Positions 19,666 to 27,734 of a stretch of 64,000 bases of DNA are shown here, in pieces. Made by a program: the position numbers and the translations under genes. The stretch comes from Desulfarculaceae bacterium (GTDB lineage: Bacteria > Desulfobacterota > Desulfarculia > Desulfarculales > Desulfarculaceae). The notes below the pieces were generated by a model. The model saw nothing but the letters and a program-made list of their open reading frames with translations, ran no database searches and was not told where the DNA came from. Where the stretch lies: positions 62,001 through 126,000 of the forward strand of contig JAIPEN010000010.1 in assembly GCA_021737145.1 (NCBI GenBank). Reading direction: 5' to 3'. How positions within the stretch are numbered: the stretch's first letter is position 1; the number at the start of each line of letters is the position of its first letter.

Positions 19666-20442
19666 CTATTTGCCTTCGTGCTTGGCCAGCAGCTTGTCGG
19701 CCATCCCGGCCATGGTCTCCTTGGCCTTCACCGACACGTCGGTGGGGCACTTGGCCTCCATGTCCGCCTCGATGATGCCCTCGTCGTAGTACATGAAGCC
19801 CAGGAAGTCGAAGTCCTTGAGGGTCTTTTGCAGATACTCCTGGTCCTTGGGCGAGCGGATCTTGTTGCCCACGATGAGCACCTTGGTCAGGCCCAGGTCG
19901 CCGGCCAGTTGCTTGATGTGCTCGGCCGTGTCCACCGAGCGGCGGCCGGGCTCCACCACCACGATGAGGAAGTCCACCCCCTGGCTGGTGCCCCGGCCCA
20001 GGTGCTCCAGGCCCGCCTCCATGTCCAGGATCAAGACCTCCTTGCGCAGCAGCACCAGGTGGGCCATAAGGGCCTTGAGCATGGACGAGGCCGGGCAGAT
20101 GCAGCCGCCGCCGCCCTTTTTCACCGTGCCCATGACCATCAGCCGCACCCCGTCGTGCTCCACCGAGAGCTTGTCGGGCAGGTCGTTGACCGTGGGGTTG
20201 AGCTTGAAGTAGGTGCCCCAGTTCTCGCCGTCGCTGTCGGTGCGCTCGGCGATGAGCTGCTTCATGTCGCTGACCGGCACCAGCTTGTCGTAGTCCGGGA
20301 AGCCCAGGGCCTGGCCCAGGTTGGCGTCGGGATCGGCGTCCACGGCCAGTACGTTGAGGCCCTTGGCCGCCAGGGCCCGGGCCAGCATGGCCGAGAAGGT
20401 GGTTTTGCCCACCCCGCCTTTACCGCTTACCGCTATCTTCAT
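19666..20442 (-). CDS. cooC: CooC-type nickel-insertion ATPase
   Basis: 258 aa MinD/Mrp-fold P-loop ATPase. The deviant Walker A is G-K-G-G-V-G-K-T-T (residues 7-15), and the CooC-specific C-x-C is Cys114/Cys116 in G-G-G-G-C-I-C-P, which binds nickel at the dimer interface in characterised CooC. The protein supports maturation of the Ni-Fe-S cluster of carbon-monoxide dehydrogenase. AGAGGTGATC directly precedes ATG. The BFD-like gene lies 33 bases upstream in the same direction, suggesting one transcript. No CODH gene is in the window. Confidence 0.88.
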   Translation of the reverse strand: MKIAVSGKGGVGKTTFSAMLARALAAKGLNVLAVDADPDANLGQALGFPDYDKLVPVSDMKQLIAERTDSDGENWGTYFKLNPTVNDLPDKLSVEHDGVRLMVMGTVKKGGGGCICPASSMLKALMAHLVLLRKEVLILDMEAGLEHLGRGTSQGVDFLIVVVEPGRRSVDTAEHIKQLAGDLGLTKVLIVGNKIRSPKDQEYLQKTLKDFDFLGFMYYDEGIIEADMEAKCPTDVSVKAKETMAGMADKLLAKHEGK

Positions 20443-20475
20443 TGATCACCTCTGTTCGCGTGAGAAAAAACTGTC

Positions 20476-20772
20476 TTAGCAAGGGGACTCGGCGTAGAGC
20501 GCCACCAGTATCTCCAGGTCGGCCTCGCACTCCCGGCGCTGGCCACAGCCGAAATCGCGGCCCACTCCGGTCATGGCCTTGACCAGGGGCGCGGTGAAGG
20601 CCCCCTGGGCGATGGCCGCCTTGACCGCCGCCTTGTCCACCCCCGCGCAGGGGCAGACCATCTGGCTGTCCGGCGCCTCGCGCCAGCGGGCCGCCTCGGA
20701 TTCGGCGATCATAGTGCCTCCGCCGCATCCGCAGCCGCAGCCGCAGCTCTCCTGGCCATGATCATGGGACAT
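20476..20772 (-). CDS. Cys-rich BFD-like [2Fe-2S] protein
   Basis: 98 aa. Residues 9-19 are a C-G-C-G-C-G-C-G-G-G stretch with a nearby H-D-H, a likely metal-binding tail. Residues 38-90 resemble a BFD-like [2Fe-2S] domain: C-P-C-A-G-V-D, then A-I-A-Q-G-A-F, then G-C-G-Q-R-R-E-C. AGGGAG is well placed before ATG. It is transcribed just ahead of cooC, so it may donate metal or electrons during CODH assembly; that role is inferred. Confidence 0.75.
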   Translation of the reverse strand: MSHDHGQESCGCGCGCGGGTMIAESEAARWREAPDSQMVCPCAGVDKAAVKAAIAQGAFTAPLVKAMTGVGRDFGCGQRRECEADLEILVALYAESPC

Positions 20773-20865
20773 GCCGTGCTCCCTGTCTGTACATAAACAG
20801 GCGCTGTAACCAGCGCCGCCCTAATAATGTAGGTCTTAATCCGGCGATTGCAAGCCGGGCCCGGC

Positions 20866-22668
20866 TCACATGAGGTTGTTGGTGAGCCAGGATGGCAGGA
20901 ACTGCCGCCAGAAGAACCAGAGCATCACCGCCGCCCAGGCCGCCTTGAGCCAGGCCGGGCGCGGGGAGGAGGCCAGCAGCAGGAACCAGGGCCAGGCGGC
21001 CAGGTATTGCCGGAAGTTGGAAAGCAGGCTGCCCGAGGAGTGGTTGAGCCAGAACAGGGCGGCCAGCAGGGCCCACAGGGCGGGCACGAAGCGGTGGGCG
21101 AACAGGGCCAGGCCGCCCAGCCACAGGATAAGCGACAGGCTGCGGTGCTCTCGCCAAGGGTATTGGGCCAGGTGCTGGTAGATGGTTTTCCAGGGCCAGC
21201 CGGGCCGGCGCCCCCAATCGAGCTGGGAGTTGAGGTACACGAAGAAATCGCCATAGGCCAGCCAGTGGTGGATGAACAGCAGGCACATGCCCGCGATGGG
21301 CGCGGCGCTGGTGAGCACCAGGGCCCGGGCCAGGGGCCAGGGGTCCCGGGCCCGGAGGGCGCGGGGCCCCAGCACCAACAGGGGCAGCACCGCCCCGGCC
21401 ACGGCCAGGGGATAGCTGAGCCCGGCCAGCAGGCCCCACAGGGCGGCCAGCCAGAAGCGCTCTTGCCACAGGCACCAGAAATAGGCCAGGCCCAGGGCCA
21501 GGCAAAGGCCGTAGGGAAAACCCAGGAGCAGGTAGAAGGAGCAGGGATAGGCGGCCAAAAAGACCAGGGCCCACACCGCGGCCCGGCGGCCGAAGAGCCC
21601 GTGGGCCACCCGGTGGAGCATGTGGAAGGCGGCCAGGGCGGCCAGCCAGGCGGTGATCAGGGAGGCCCATTGGGGATCGGTGAGGCGCAGCAGGCACCAG
21701 GGCCTCGCCAGCCAGGAGAACAGGGGGAACCAGGAGATGGAGCCCTTGGCGTACAGGGGGAAGTTCAGGTCCAGATAGTAGCCCTGGGTGATGAGGCGGT
21801 GGTACCAAGCCACGTCCCATTTGCCCTTGAGGATGGTGACGGGCAGGTCGGCCCCTTTCCAGGCCAGGGCCGCCAGCACCAGCAGGGCGAAGGCCGCGAA
21901 GCCCAGGGTGGGGACGAGCCAGTCGCGGGCGGTGTAGGGCGCGGGCGGGTCGCGGGGGCGCGGCCGCCCGGCCAGGCGGCGCAGGCTGGCGGGCAGGGGC
22001 CCGGCCAGCACCCAGGCCAGCCCGGCCACCAGGCACAGCAGGGCCAGGCCGCCCAGGGCCAGGGCCCGGAAGCCCTGCTCCTTGGCGTGGTGGAGCAGGG
22101 CCTGCCACCGCGCCGGGCTCCAGCCGGGCGCGGGCGGATGCAGGGCCACGGCCGCGCCGTCGCCTTGCGCCAGGCGCAGGGAGAGCGCCGCGGTTCCCGC
22201 CGCCTGGAAGTAGTCGGCCTCGACCAGATGGGGCCCGGCGGCCAGCTCCAGGGGCAGGCGCTGGCGCAGCTCCCGGTGCTGGTGCCAGGCGTCGTAGACC
22301 AGGCAGCCGTCGATGCGCACCCTGAGGCCGTCGTCCGAGGCCACCGTGAGCCACAGGGTCTGGGCCCGGGCCAGGGAGAAGCCGCCCAGCAGGGCGCGGC
22401 GATAGTGGGTCTTGGCCGGGAGCCAGGCGCTCAGGTCGCCGGAAGGGGCGACCGACAAAGGCGTGTGGAGCAGGCGGGCGGGCAGGGAGGGATCGCGGCG
22501 GGGCCCCAGCAAGAGCAGGCCGCGCCGGCTCTGGTCCAGGGAGGCCAGCACCCCGGCCACCCGCGCGGCGCGGGTATGGCGGGCGGCGCACCAATAGTAA
22601 AGCCCGCCCGCGGCCAGGGCCGCGCACACGGCCAGCCAGACAATGGCGGGGATGGGCTTGATGCGAAT
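20866..22668 (-). CDS. membrane glycosyltransferase (GT-C type) with PA14 domain
   Basis: About 600 aa if translation starts at ATT 22668. An N-terminal membrane helix is followed by a PA14 domain (V-A-S-D-D-G-L-R-V-R-I-D-G and nearby), then a region with roughly ten to twelve hydrophobic helices. The loop W-D-V-A-W-Y-H-R-L-I-T-Q-G-Y-Y suits a PIG-V/mannosyltransferase-like GT-C enzyme. No ATG, GTG or TTG exists between the upstream stop and GTG 22629, but GGAGG (22677-22681) lies 8 bases from ATT 22668, and the residues it adds give Arg-Ile-Lys before the first helix. From GTG 22629 the protein would be 587 aa. A PA14 insertion suggests carbohydrate binding on the outer side. Confidence 0.7.
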   Translation of the reverse strand: MRIKPIPAIVWLAVCAALAAGGLYYWCAARHTRAARVAGVLASLDQSRRGLLLLGPRRDPSLPARLLHTPLSVAPSGDLSAWLPAKTHYRRALLGGFSLARAQTLWLTVASDDGLRVRIDGCLVYDAWHQHRELRQRLPLELAAGPHLVEADYFQAAGTAALSLRLAQGDGAAVALHPPAPGWSPARWQALLHHAKEQGFRALALGGLALLCLVAGLAWVLAGPLPASLRRLAGRPRPRDPPAPYTARDWLVPTLGFAAFALLVLAALAWKGADLPVTILKGKWDVAWYHRLITQGYYLDLNFPLYAKGSISWFPLFSWLARPWCLLRLTDPQWASLITAWLAALAAFHMLHRVAHGLFGRRAAVWALVFLAAYPCSFYLLLGFPYGLCLALGLAYFWCLWQERFWLAALWGLLAGLSYPLAVAGAVLPLLVLGPRALRARDPWPLARALVLTSAAPIAGMCLLFIHHWLAYGDFFVYLNSQLDWGRRPGWPWKTIYQHLAQYPWREHRSLSLILWLGGLALFAHRFVPALWALLAALFWLNHSSGSLLSNFRQYLAAWPWFLLLASSPRPAWLKAAWAAVMLWFFWRQFLPSWLTNNLM

Positions 22669-22751
22669 GGCCGCGACCTCCGGGGCTCAAAGGACCGGCT
22701 GAGCCTGGCCCGTGGAGCGGAGCCGGGCTATACCCTTTTATAAACCACGCC

Positions 22752-23372
22752 CTACTTGCGCGACAGGGCCATCATCTTATAGATGGGCATGCCCGCGGTG
22801 AGGGCGATGTCCTCGGTGGAGAGGTAGTGCCCGATGCTCTCGTCAAAGAGCAGGTTGCCGTCGGGCGGGAACTCGTCGTCGCCCTCCCAGAGCACCAGCA
22901 TGACCGGCACAAAGGGAAAGGCCCGCACGATCACCGACACGTCGCCGGTCTCGCCCTCGCCCTCGCCGCCAACCAGGGGGGCCAGCTCGGCCAGACGCTG
23001 GGGCTGGTGGCCGAAGAAGCCCACCAGGGGGTCCTTGGCCCGCTTGACGAACGCGCTCCAGTAGAACTCGCCCGCCTCCACCTCGCGGTAGGTGATCCAC
23101 TTGCCGCTCATGGGCGTGCCGTCGGCCTTGGCCAGGTAGTGCAGGACCAGGGCCTGCTCGGCCAGGGGGATCTCCGGGCCGTCGTCTGTGGCCTGCACGG
23201 TGATGGGCGGGGCGCTGACCCGCACCGGGCGGCCCAGGTAGTTCAGCTCCATGTAGGAGGCGTCGTCGGCCAGGGTGACCCCGGCCATCTGGGGCATGGT
23301 TTTATAGTCGCGCGCGCCCAGCTCCTCGGCGGCCAGGTCGTAGCTTTTCTGATAATCGTCCACCCGGGCCAT
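22752..23372 (-). CDS. DUF3786 domain protein
   Basis: 206 aa, the third DUF3786 member and the same length as that at 2773-3393. It lacks the N-terminal Fe-S motif. The pattern V-I-V-R-A-F-P-F-V-P-V-M-L-V-L-W-E-G-D-D-E-F-P and Y-L-S-T-E-D-I-A-L-T-A-G matches the C-terminal half of the other two. GGAGAGGTAG precedes ATG. It lies between the PA14 glycosyltransferase and the pentapeptide-like pseudogene; function unknown. Confidence 0.75.
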   Translation of the reverse strand: MARVDDYQKSYDLAAEELGARDYKTMPQMAGVTLADDASYMELNYLGRPVRVSAPPITVQATDDGPEIPLAEQALVLHYLAKADGTPMSGKWITYREVEAGEFYWSAFVKRAKDPLVGFFGHQPQRLAELAPLVGGEGEGETGDVSVIVRAFPFVPVMLVLWEGDDEFPPDGNLLFDESIGHYLSTEDIALTAGMPIYKMMALSRK

Positions 23373-23457
23373 GCTCTACCTCTCCGTTGCTCGTTGAAGG
23401 CTGGCCTTCAATGTAGCCGAGGCGGCCGGGGATGTCGAGGGCGGGGTTAGCCGGGAG

Positions 23458-25314
23458 CTAGTCGCGCCCGCCGGGCTTGCCCACGCCGGCCAGGCCGGCG
23501 ATGATCAGAGCCGCCAGGAACCAGCCGCACAAGGTCTGGAACATAAACCAGGCCGACGGCCCGAGGCCCAGGTCCGTGGCTATCTTAAAAGAGGGATGCA
23601 GGTCCACCAAGGGAATAAGGCGGTTGAGGAACAGCCAGCGGCCATAGCGGCCGTCCGGCTCATCGCGCTCACGGTCCGTGTTGGCAAACAGAACCGCGTT
23701 TGCCTTTTCGGACTGGCCCGCCTCGCGCAGGACCCTGGCGCATTGCCGGTAGGGTTGGGGTGAGTATTTCTTTTGTTTGACAAGCCAGTCAGTAAACCAG
23801 GAGGCTGGGCGGTCGGTCATGTAGTCGCCGCCTACACGCTCGCCCATGCCACCCAGGTGATGGTAAGTGACCCCTCCCAGTTGCAGGTTCTCGGGCCAAG
23901 CGATGCCGCCGTCTATAACCGTTTGGCCTATTTTGCTTCCCGTTAGGCCGATGTTTTGGAACTTAGCCTCTCCTAATTACAGGTTGCCGCCCATGGAAAG
24001 AAAGGTCAGGCCAACAGTTCATTTGAACGTTGCGCCACGCAAAAACAGGGTTTACTTAACCAACGAGCGGTTCATCTCCAAATCACCGGCGAACTCCCCC
24101 GTTTTCATGGCCCACTCGCCACTGAATACTGCACCCTCCATATTAATCTGCCCGCCCACTTGCACCCCGAGCATGCGGGCGGAGGCGAAGTGGCCGTTGC
24201 GCATGAACAGGCTGGCCTTGATCTCGGCGCGGTCCATGGCAAGCTCTCCAGAAAACGCAGCCTCCTCCATGGCTAGTTGCCCCCCCACTTGCACGCCGAG
24301 CAGGCGGGCGGAGGCGAAGTGACCGTTGCGCATGAACAGGCTGGCCTTGATCTCGGCGCGGTCCATGGCAAGCTCTCCAGAAAACGCAGCCTCCTCCATG
24401 GCTAGTTGCCCGCCCACATGCACGCCGAGCAGGCTAGCGGTGGCGAAGCGACCCTTGCGCATGAACAGGCTGGCCTTGATCTCGGCGCGGTCCATGGCAA
24501 GCTCTCCAGAAAACGCAGCCTCCTCCATGGCTAGTTGTCCGCCCACATGCACGCCGAGCAGGCTAGCGGTGGCGAAGCGACCCTTGCGCATGAACATGCT
24601 GGCCTTGATCTCGGCACCGTCCACGGTAAGCTCTCCGGAAAACGCAGCCTCCTCCATGGCTAGTTGCCCGCCCACATGCACGCCGAGCAGGCTAGCGGTG
24701 GCGAAGCGACCTTTGCGCATGAAAAGATCGCCCTTGATCTCGGCACCGTCCACGGCAAGCTCTCCAGAAAACGCAGCCTCCTCCATCGCTAGTTGCCCGC
24801 CCACATGCACGCCTAGCAGGCTGGCGGTGGCGAAGCGACCTATGCGAAGGGAAAGGCTCGCCTTAATACCGGCGCTATCCAAAACCAGTTCTCTTGCGAG
24901 TATTGATCCCTCCAAGCTGAAATTGAACGCAAAGCGCGCGGCCCAGGCGTTAAGCCCTCCCTCTAAACGCGACTGATTGAGCCAAAGCTCGCAGGCAACT
25001 TCGGCCCGCTCCAGGTCAATAGCCTCAGGGAAATACGCGCCTAAAATGGGCACTCCCACGTTCGTGATCAGTCCCTGCCAGGGATTGCAAAGCAGGATGG
25101 TGCGCAGGAAGTCGGCACGCAAGGTGCGCCGCTCTTTTTCTTCCCCAACCCAAAGCGACTCATCCTTGGGATCAAGCACCTTGCCGTAGCGTTCGTTAAA
25201 GTCAGCCCATTGCCCCGTCCTCACCTGCTCCCAAACCCATCTCTCGGGCTCGGTCCATTCCTCTGGCGGCAGGGGCACCCAACGACCGTTGGTCATGTCA
25301 GTGTGGTCAGGCAT
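23458..25314 (-). pseudogene. tandem-repeat membrane-anchored protein, disrupted by three in-frame stops
   Basis: Reading on in one frame from ATG 25314 gives a leader region of about 130 residues (W-V-P-L-P-P-E-E-W-T-E-P-E-R), six copies of a 43-residue repeat, a continuation (F-L-R-G-A-T-F-K and G-G-N-L), and a C-terminal hydrophobic anchor (W-F-M-F-Q-T-L and onward) ending at 23458. Three stops interrupt it: TAA 24052-24054, TGA 24019-24021 and TAA 23977-23979. The frame does not shift and the sequence reads sensibly on both sides, so point mutation of an intact gene is the likely origin. The repeat suggests a beta-helix or pentapeptide-like fold. The N-terminal part (up to 24055) could still be translated. 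Confidence 0.75.
24112..24885. repeat. tandem array, 129-bp unit, about six copies
   Basis: Units start every 129 bp (for example 24241, 24370, 24499, 24628, 24757), each encoding 43 residues of the repeat protein on the minus strand. Central units are nearly identical in DNA; the outer ones have diverged. Silent and non-silent differences are both rare, which points to recent copy-number expansion. Confidence 0.9.
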
Positions 25315-25416
25315 GGTTTTCCCCCCGTGGCGAAACGTTGCATGGCAGGCCGCGCCATTATAGCAGGATCGTTTGGCAGTTTGGCGTTTGGGGCGGGGAG
25401 GCTCTATAGTTGAACC

Positions 25417-26136
25417 ATGGCCAAGAAGAAGAAACGCAAGGGCGCGGCTCCGCCCAAGCCCAAGGACACGGGGTTCAACTCGCCCTTTGCCGGGCTGGGC
25501 AAGGCTCTGAAGAAAAGCCCACCGCCCCAAGAGGCCCCGGCCAAGCCGGCCGAGGCCAAGCCCCAGCGCCCGCCCGAGGACGAGGCGGCGTTGTTCGCCA
25601 ACGCCATGACCGAGGTGCAGCGCCTGGAGCGGGGCCCGGAGCCCAAGGACGCGCCGCCCAACCCGGCGCTGATCGACGAGGCGGTGGATGAGGAGCTGGA
25701 GGTGATGGCCCATCTGGCCGAGCTGGTGAGCGGGGCGGGTGATTTCGACCTGCGCATGAGCGACCAGTACGTGCGCGGGGCCCAGGCCGGGGTGGGGCCG
25801 GAGCTGATGGAGCGGCTGGCCGGGGGCGAGTTCCCCATCCAGGACCACCTGGACCTGCACGGGTTGAGCCTGGAGCAGGCCGAGACCGAGGCGGCGGACT
25901 TCATCGCCGGGGCGGTGGCCCGGGGACTGAGGCACGTGCTGATCGTGCACGGCAAGGGCAAGGGCTCGCCGGGCGGGGTGCCGGTCTTGAAGCAGTCCTT
26001 GGCCGCGGCGCTAAAGACCAAGCGCTTCAAGCGGAGCGTGCTGGCCTTTTGCACCGCGCGGGGGATCGACGGGGGGACCGGGGCGATGTACCTACTTCTG
26101 AGAAAGTGGGGGGGGCCCAAGCAAACCAAGTGGTGA
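25417..26136 (+). CDS. Smr-domain protein
   Basis: 239 aa. Residues 1-60 are Lys/Pro-rich and probably disordered. Residues about 145-239 are the Smr (MutS2-C-terminal) domain: L-D-L-H-G-L-S-L-E-Q-A, then V-L-I-V-H-G-K-G-K-G-S-P-G-G-V-P-V-L. Bacterial Smr proteins nick or bind branched nucleic acid or act on stalled ribosomes. The ATG is 100 bases from the divergent start of the pseudogene; the Shine-Dalgarno sequence is weak. A dispersed repeat follows the stop. Confidence 0.85.
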   Translation: MAKKKKRKGAAPPKPKDTGFNSPFAGLGKALKKSPPPQEAPAKPAEAKPQRPPEDEAALFANAMTEVQRLERGPEPKDAPPNPALIDEAVDEELEVMAHLAELVSGAGDFDLRMSDQYVRGAQAGVGPELMERLAGGEFPIQDHLDLHGLSLEQAETEAADFIAGAVARGLRHVLIVHGKGKGSPGGVPVLKQSLAAALKTKRFKRSVLAFCTARGIDGGTGAMYLLLRKWGGPKQTKW

Positions 26137-26171
26137 TGCGGGCGCAGCCGGACGGCGGGATACTGCGTTGC

Positions 26172-26275
26172 CGGCTTCGCTCGTTCCTCGACGTAGTTTC
26201 AGCTACGCCTCCGGAACTCGCTCGCCGGACGCCTTGTCTGCCGCTCCCTGGCTGTGCCCCGGGCAGGCTCGTTGT
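26172..26275 (+). repeat. GCCTTGTCTGCC dispersed repeat, copy 1
   Basis: About 105-125 bp, with GGCTTCG at the left and GACGCCTTGTCTGCCG followed by CTGGCTGTGCC at the right. Other copies: 41204-41330 (reverse), 48225-48360 and 58957-59083. The ends pair with one another, so it would fold as a long hairpin. Nothing coding. Confidence 0.7.
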
Positions 26276-26392
26276 ATGAGCCGACGCATCAAGAAGATTT
26301 CTTATTCAGGAGAGAAAGCCCTCGGAGCGGGGGCGTACTGGCTGCCGCCGACCGGACAGCGCCCCTTGGGGGCCGCCACGTGGCGGGGCGGC

Positions 26393-26785
26393 CTACTTGA
26401 TTGAAGCGGGAGTGCGCTTGCCGCAGGTCTGGAGCCTCATGCCCACCGTCTTGAGCAGCTTGCCCTTGGCGTCGTAGACCTGGACCTTGTCGGAGTACAT
26501 CTTGGCCGAGCCGGTGGCGGTCATGGTCACGGCCTGCTCGCTCAGGTAGCACACCCCGGGCTTGGTGTTGTAGTTGAACCACACCACCAGGGGGGCGCTG
26601 TCCCAGGCGTTGAACTTGCCGTTGGCCGGGACGGTGAAGGCGCAGCAGCATTCCGGGTCCGCCGCGTCGATGACGCAGGCCTGATAGGCCACCTGGTTGT
26701 AAACGGTGTAGGCCCGGGCCAGGGCGGGCAGGCACAGCATCGCCCCCAGCAGCAGGGCCGGGACGGCCAGCTTGATTGCCTTCAC
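26393..26785 (-). CDS. small secreted protein, Y-N family member C
   Basis: 130 aa, starting at GTG 26785 with GGGAGGAG about 8 bases upstream. The signal peptide ends A-R-A near residue 25 and the mature protein begins Y-T-V-Y-N-Q. It has a C-C-C cluster (P-E-C-C-C-A-F-T-V-P-A-N-G) and further cysteines near the end. Length and the F-T-x-x-A-N-G segment tie it to member B at 14263. It is transcribed with, and 38 bases after, the HicB-like gene. Function unknown. Confidence 0.7.
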   Translation of the reverse strand: MKAIKLAVPALLLGAMLCLPALARAYTVYNQVAYQACVIDAADPECCCAFTVPANGKFNAWDSAPLVVWFNYNTKPGVCYLSEQAVTMTATGSAKMYSDKVQVYDAKGKLLKTVGMRLQTCGKRTPASIK

Positions 26786-26823
26786 GTCGTATCTCCTCCC
26801 AGCGCGCGGATGATGGCGCGGGC

Positions 26824-27213
26824 CTATTTGCGGCCCAGGCGTCCCAGGGTGGCCCCCAGGGGGTTGCCCTTTTCCTTTTTGCCCAGGCCCAGGCGGGCGC
26901 GCAGCATCGCCTTGTCCGGGGACAGCATTACCAACTCGCTGCCGGGGGGCTCCTCCTCGTCGGGGATGAGGCGCTCGGGGTCGGAGGGCGGGGGCGGGGT
27001 GTCGCCTCCGGCGACGATGCGGCCCAGCTCGAAGGTGAGGGCCTCCTCGCCGTTGAGGCGGGCCATCTCCTTGCTCTGGCCCCAGGCGGTGAGTCCGGCC
27101 AGGTTGGGGAACATCACCTCCCAGCCGCCCGTGCCGGGCAAGAGCATGGCGGGGTAGTCGGCCAGGTCTTCCAGGGCCCTGAGCAGGGCCAGCTTGTCGC
27201 GCTTGGCGGCCAT
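26824..27213 (-). CDS. HicB-like protein, no HicA partner
   Basis: 129 aa. Residues 18-75 follow the HicB-like fold pattern: Y-P-A-M, then G-G-W-E-V-M-F-P-N-L-A-G-L-T-A-W-G-Q-S-K-E, then a helix ending G-G-D-T-P-P-P-P-S. The remaining residues are charged and have no HTH signature. GGAGAG lies about 7 bases before ATG. No HicA toxin (about 60 aa double-stranded-RNA-binding type) was found beside it, so it may be an orphan with another role. Confidence 0.6.
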   Translation of the reverse strand: MAAKRDKLALLRALEDLADYPAMLLPGTGGWEVMFPNLAGLTAWGQSKEMARLNGEEALTFELGRIVAGGDTPPPPSDPERLIPDEEEPPGSELVMLSPDKAMLRARLGLGKKEKGNPLGATLGRLGRK

Positions 27214-27306
27214 GGGTCACTCTCCGGGCAGAGGTGAACGACTGGCCTATATTGCGCCATCCGGCGGCCGGGGGCAAGGCCTTCGGGGGGCGGGATGGTG
27301 GGGGTA

Positions 27307-27340
27307 CTGTTGGGTTTCGCTGCGCTCTACCCAACCTACA
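27307..27340. repeat. GTTGGGT palindromic repeat
   Basis: A full copy of the CTGTTGGGTTTCG/CTACCCAACCTACA hairpin, directly abutting the pyrimidine-rich flank of the 170-bp element at 27380. Confidence 0.8.
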
Positions 27341-27379
27341 CTATTTTTTTGTTCTCTTATTTCCCCCAACCACCCCCAC

Positions 27380-27548
27380 CGAGGTCGCTTCTGGGCCGGC
27401 ATCTCTTCGCCAAACCCCAGTCCCACTTTTTTTGGTCGCACCTAGATTAGAACCTGCATCTCTCCGCGTCCCCAGGTCTCCGACCCCGCTCGGCCAACGA
27501 ACCCCCAATTTTGCTCCAGTCCATATGCCGGCCCTGGGTGACCCCGGC
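27380..27548 (-). mobile_element. about 170-bp inverted-repeat element, copy 1
   Basis: Terminal inverted repeats: GAGGTCGCTTCTGGGCCGGCAT at the left and ATGCCGGCCCTGGGTGACCC at the right, with GGGCCGGCAT/ATGCCGGCCC perfect. The middle resembles the other three copies (37308, 37697, 50671). Pyrimidine-rich tracts flank it on this strand (27341-27379 and 27549-27600), and GTTGGGT repeats lie outside these. No transposase is encoded. Confidence 0.75.
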
Positions 27549-27620
27549 AAAAAAACCTTTCTTTTTCTTTTTCTTTCTTCTTCTTTCTTCTCTCTCCCGC
27601 TTCCTTCCGCCTACATAGGT

Positions 27621-27656
27621 ACTGTTGGGTTTCGGGCCGCGCCCTCCACCCAACCC
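27621..27656. repeat. GTTGGGT palindromic repeat, diverged copy
   Basis: CTGTTGGGTTTCGGGCC opens and CACCCAACC closes it, a relaxed version of the hairpin. It marks the far edge of the composite repeat block before the CysK-CysS gene. Confidence 0.65.
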
Positions 27657-27734
27657 ATGCGGTCTCTGGAATAGCACCCGCCTCGCCTGGATCAGGCGAG
27701 GCGGTTCAAGACGCTGCCAAGGGACGAAGCGAGC

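Noticed and set aside
20762..22690. A 642-codon open frame overlapping the PA14 glycosyltransferase
   Set aside because: It is dominated by Pro, Gly, Arg and Ala with no domain, typical of a shadow frame in GC-rich DNA, whereas the 20866-22668 frame shows PA14 and membrane helices.
24112..24885. Possible CRISPR array
   Set aside because: The 129-bp units are contiguous, coding and without spacers; no cas gene is present.
27424..27520. tRNA-like sequence in copy 1 of the 170-bp element
   Set aside because: The GGTTCTAATC segment resembles a T-arm, but no acceptor stem or T-stem pairs, so a cloverleaf cannot be drawn.
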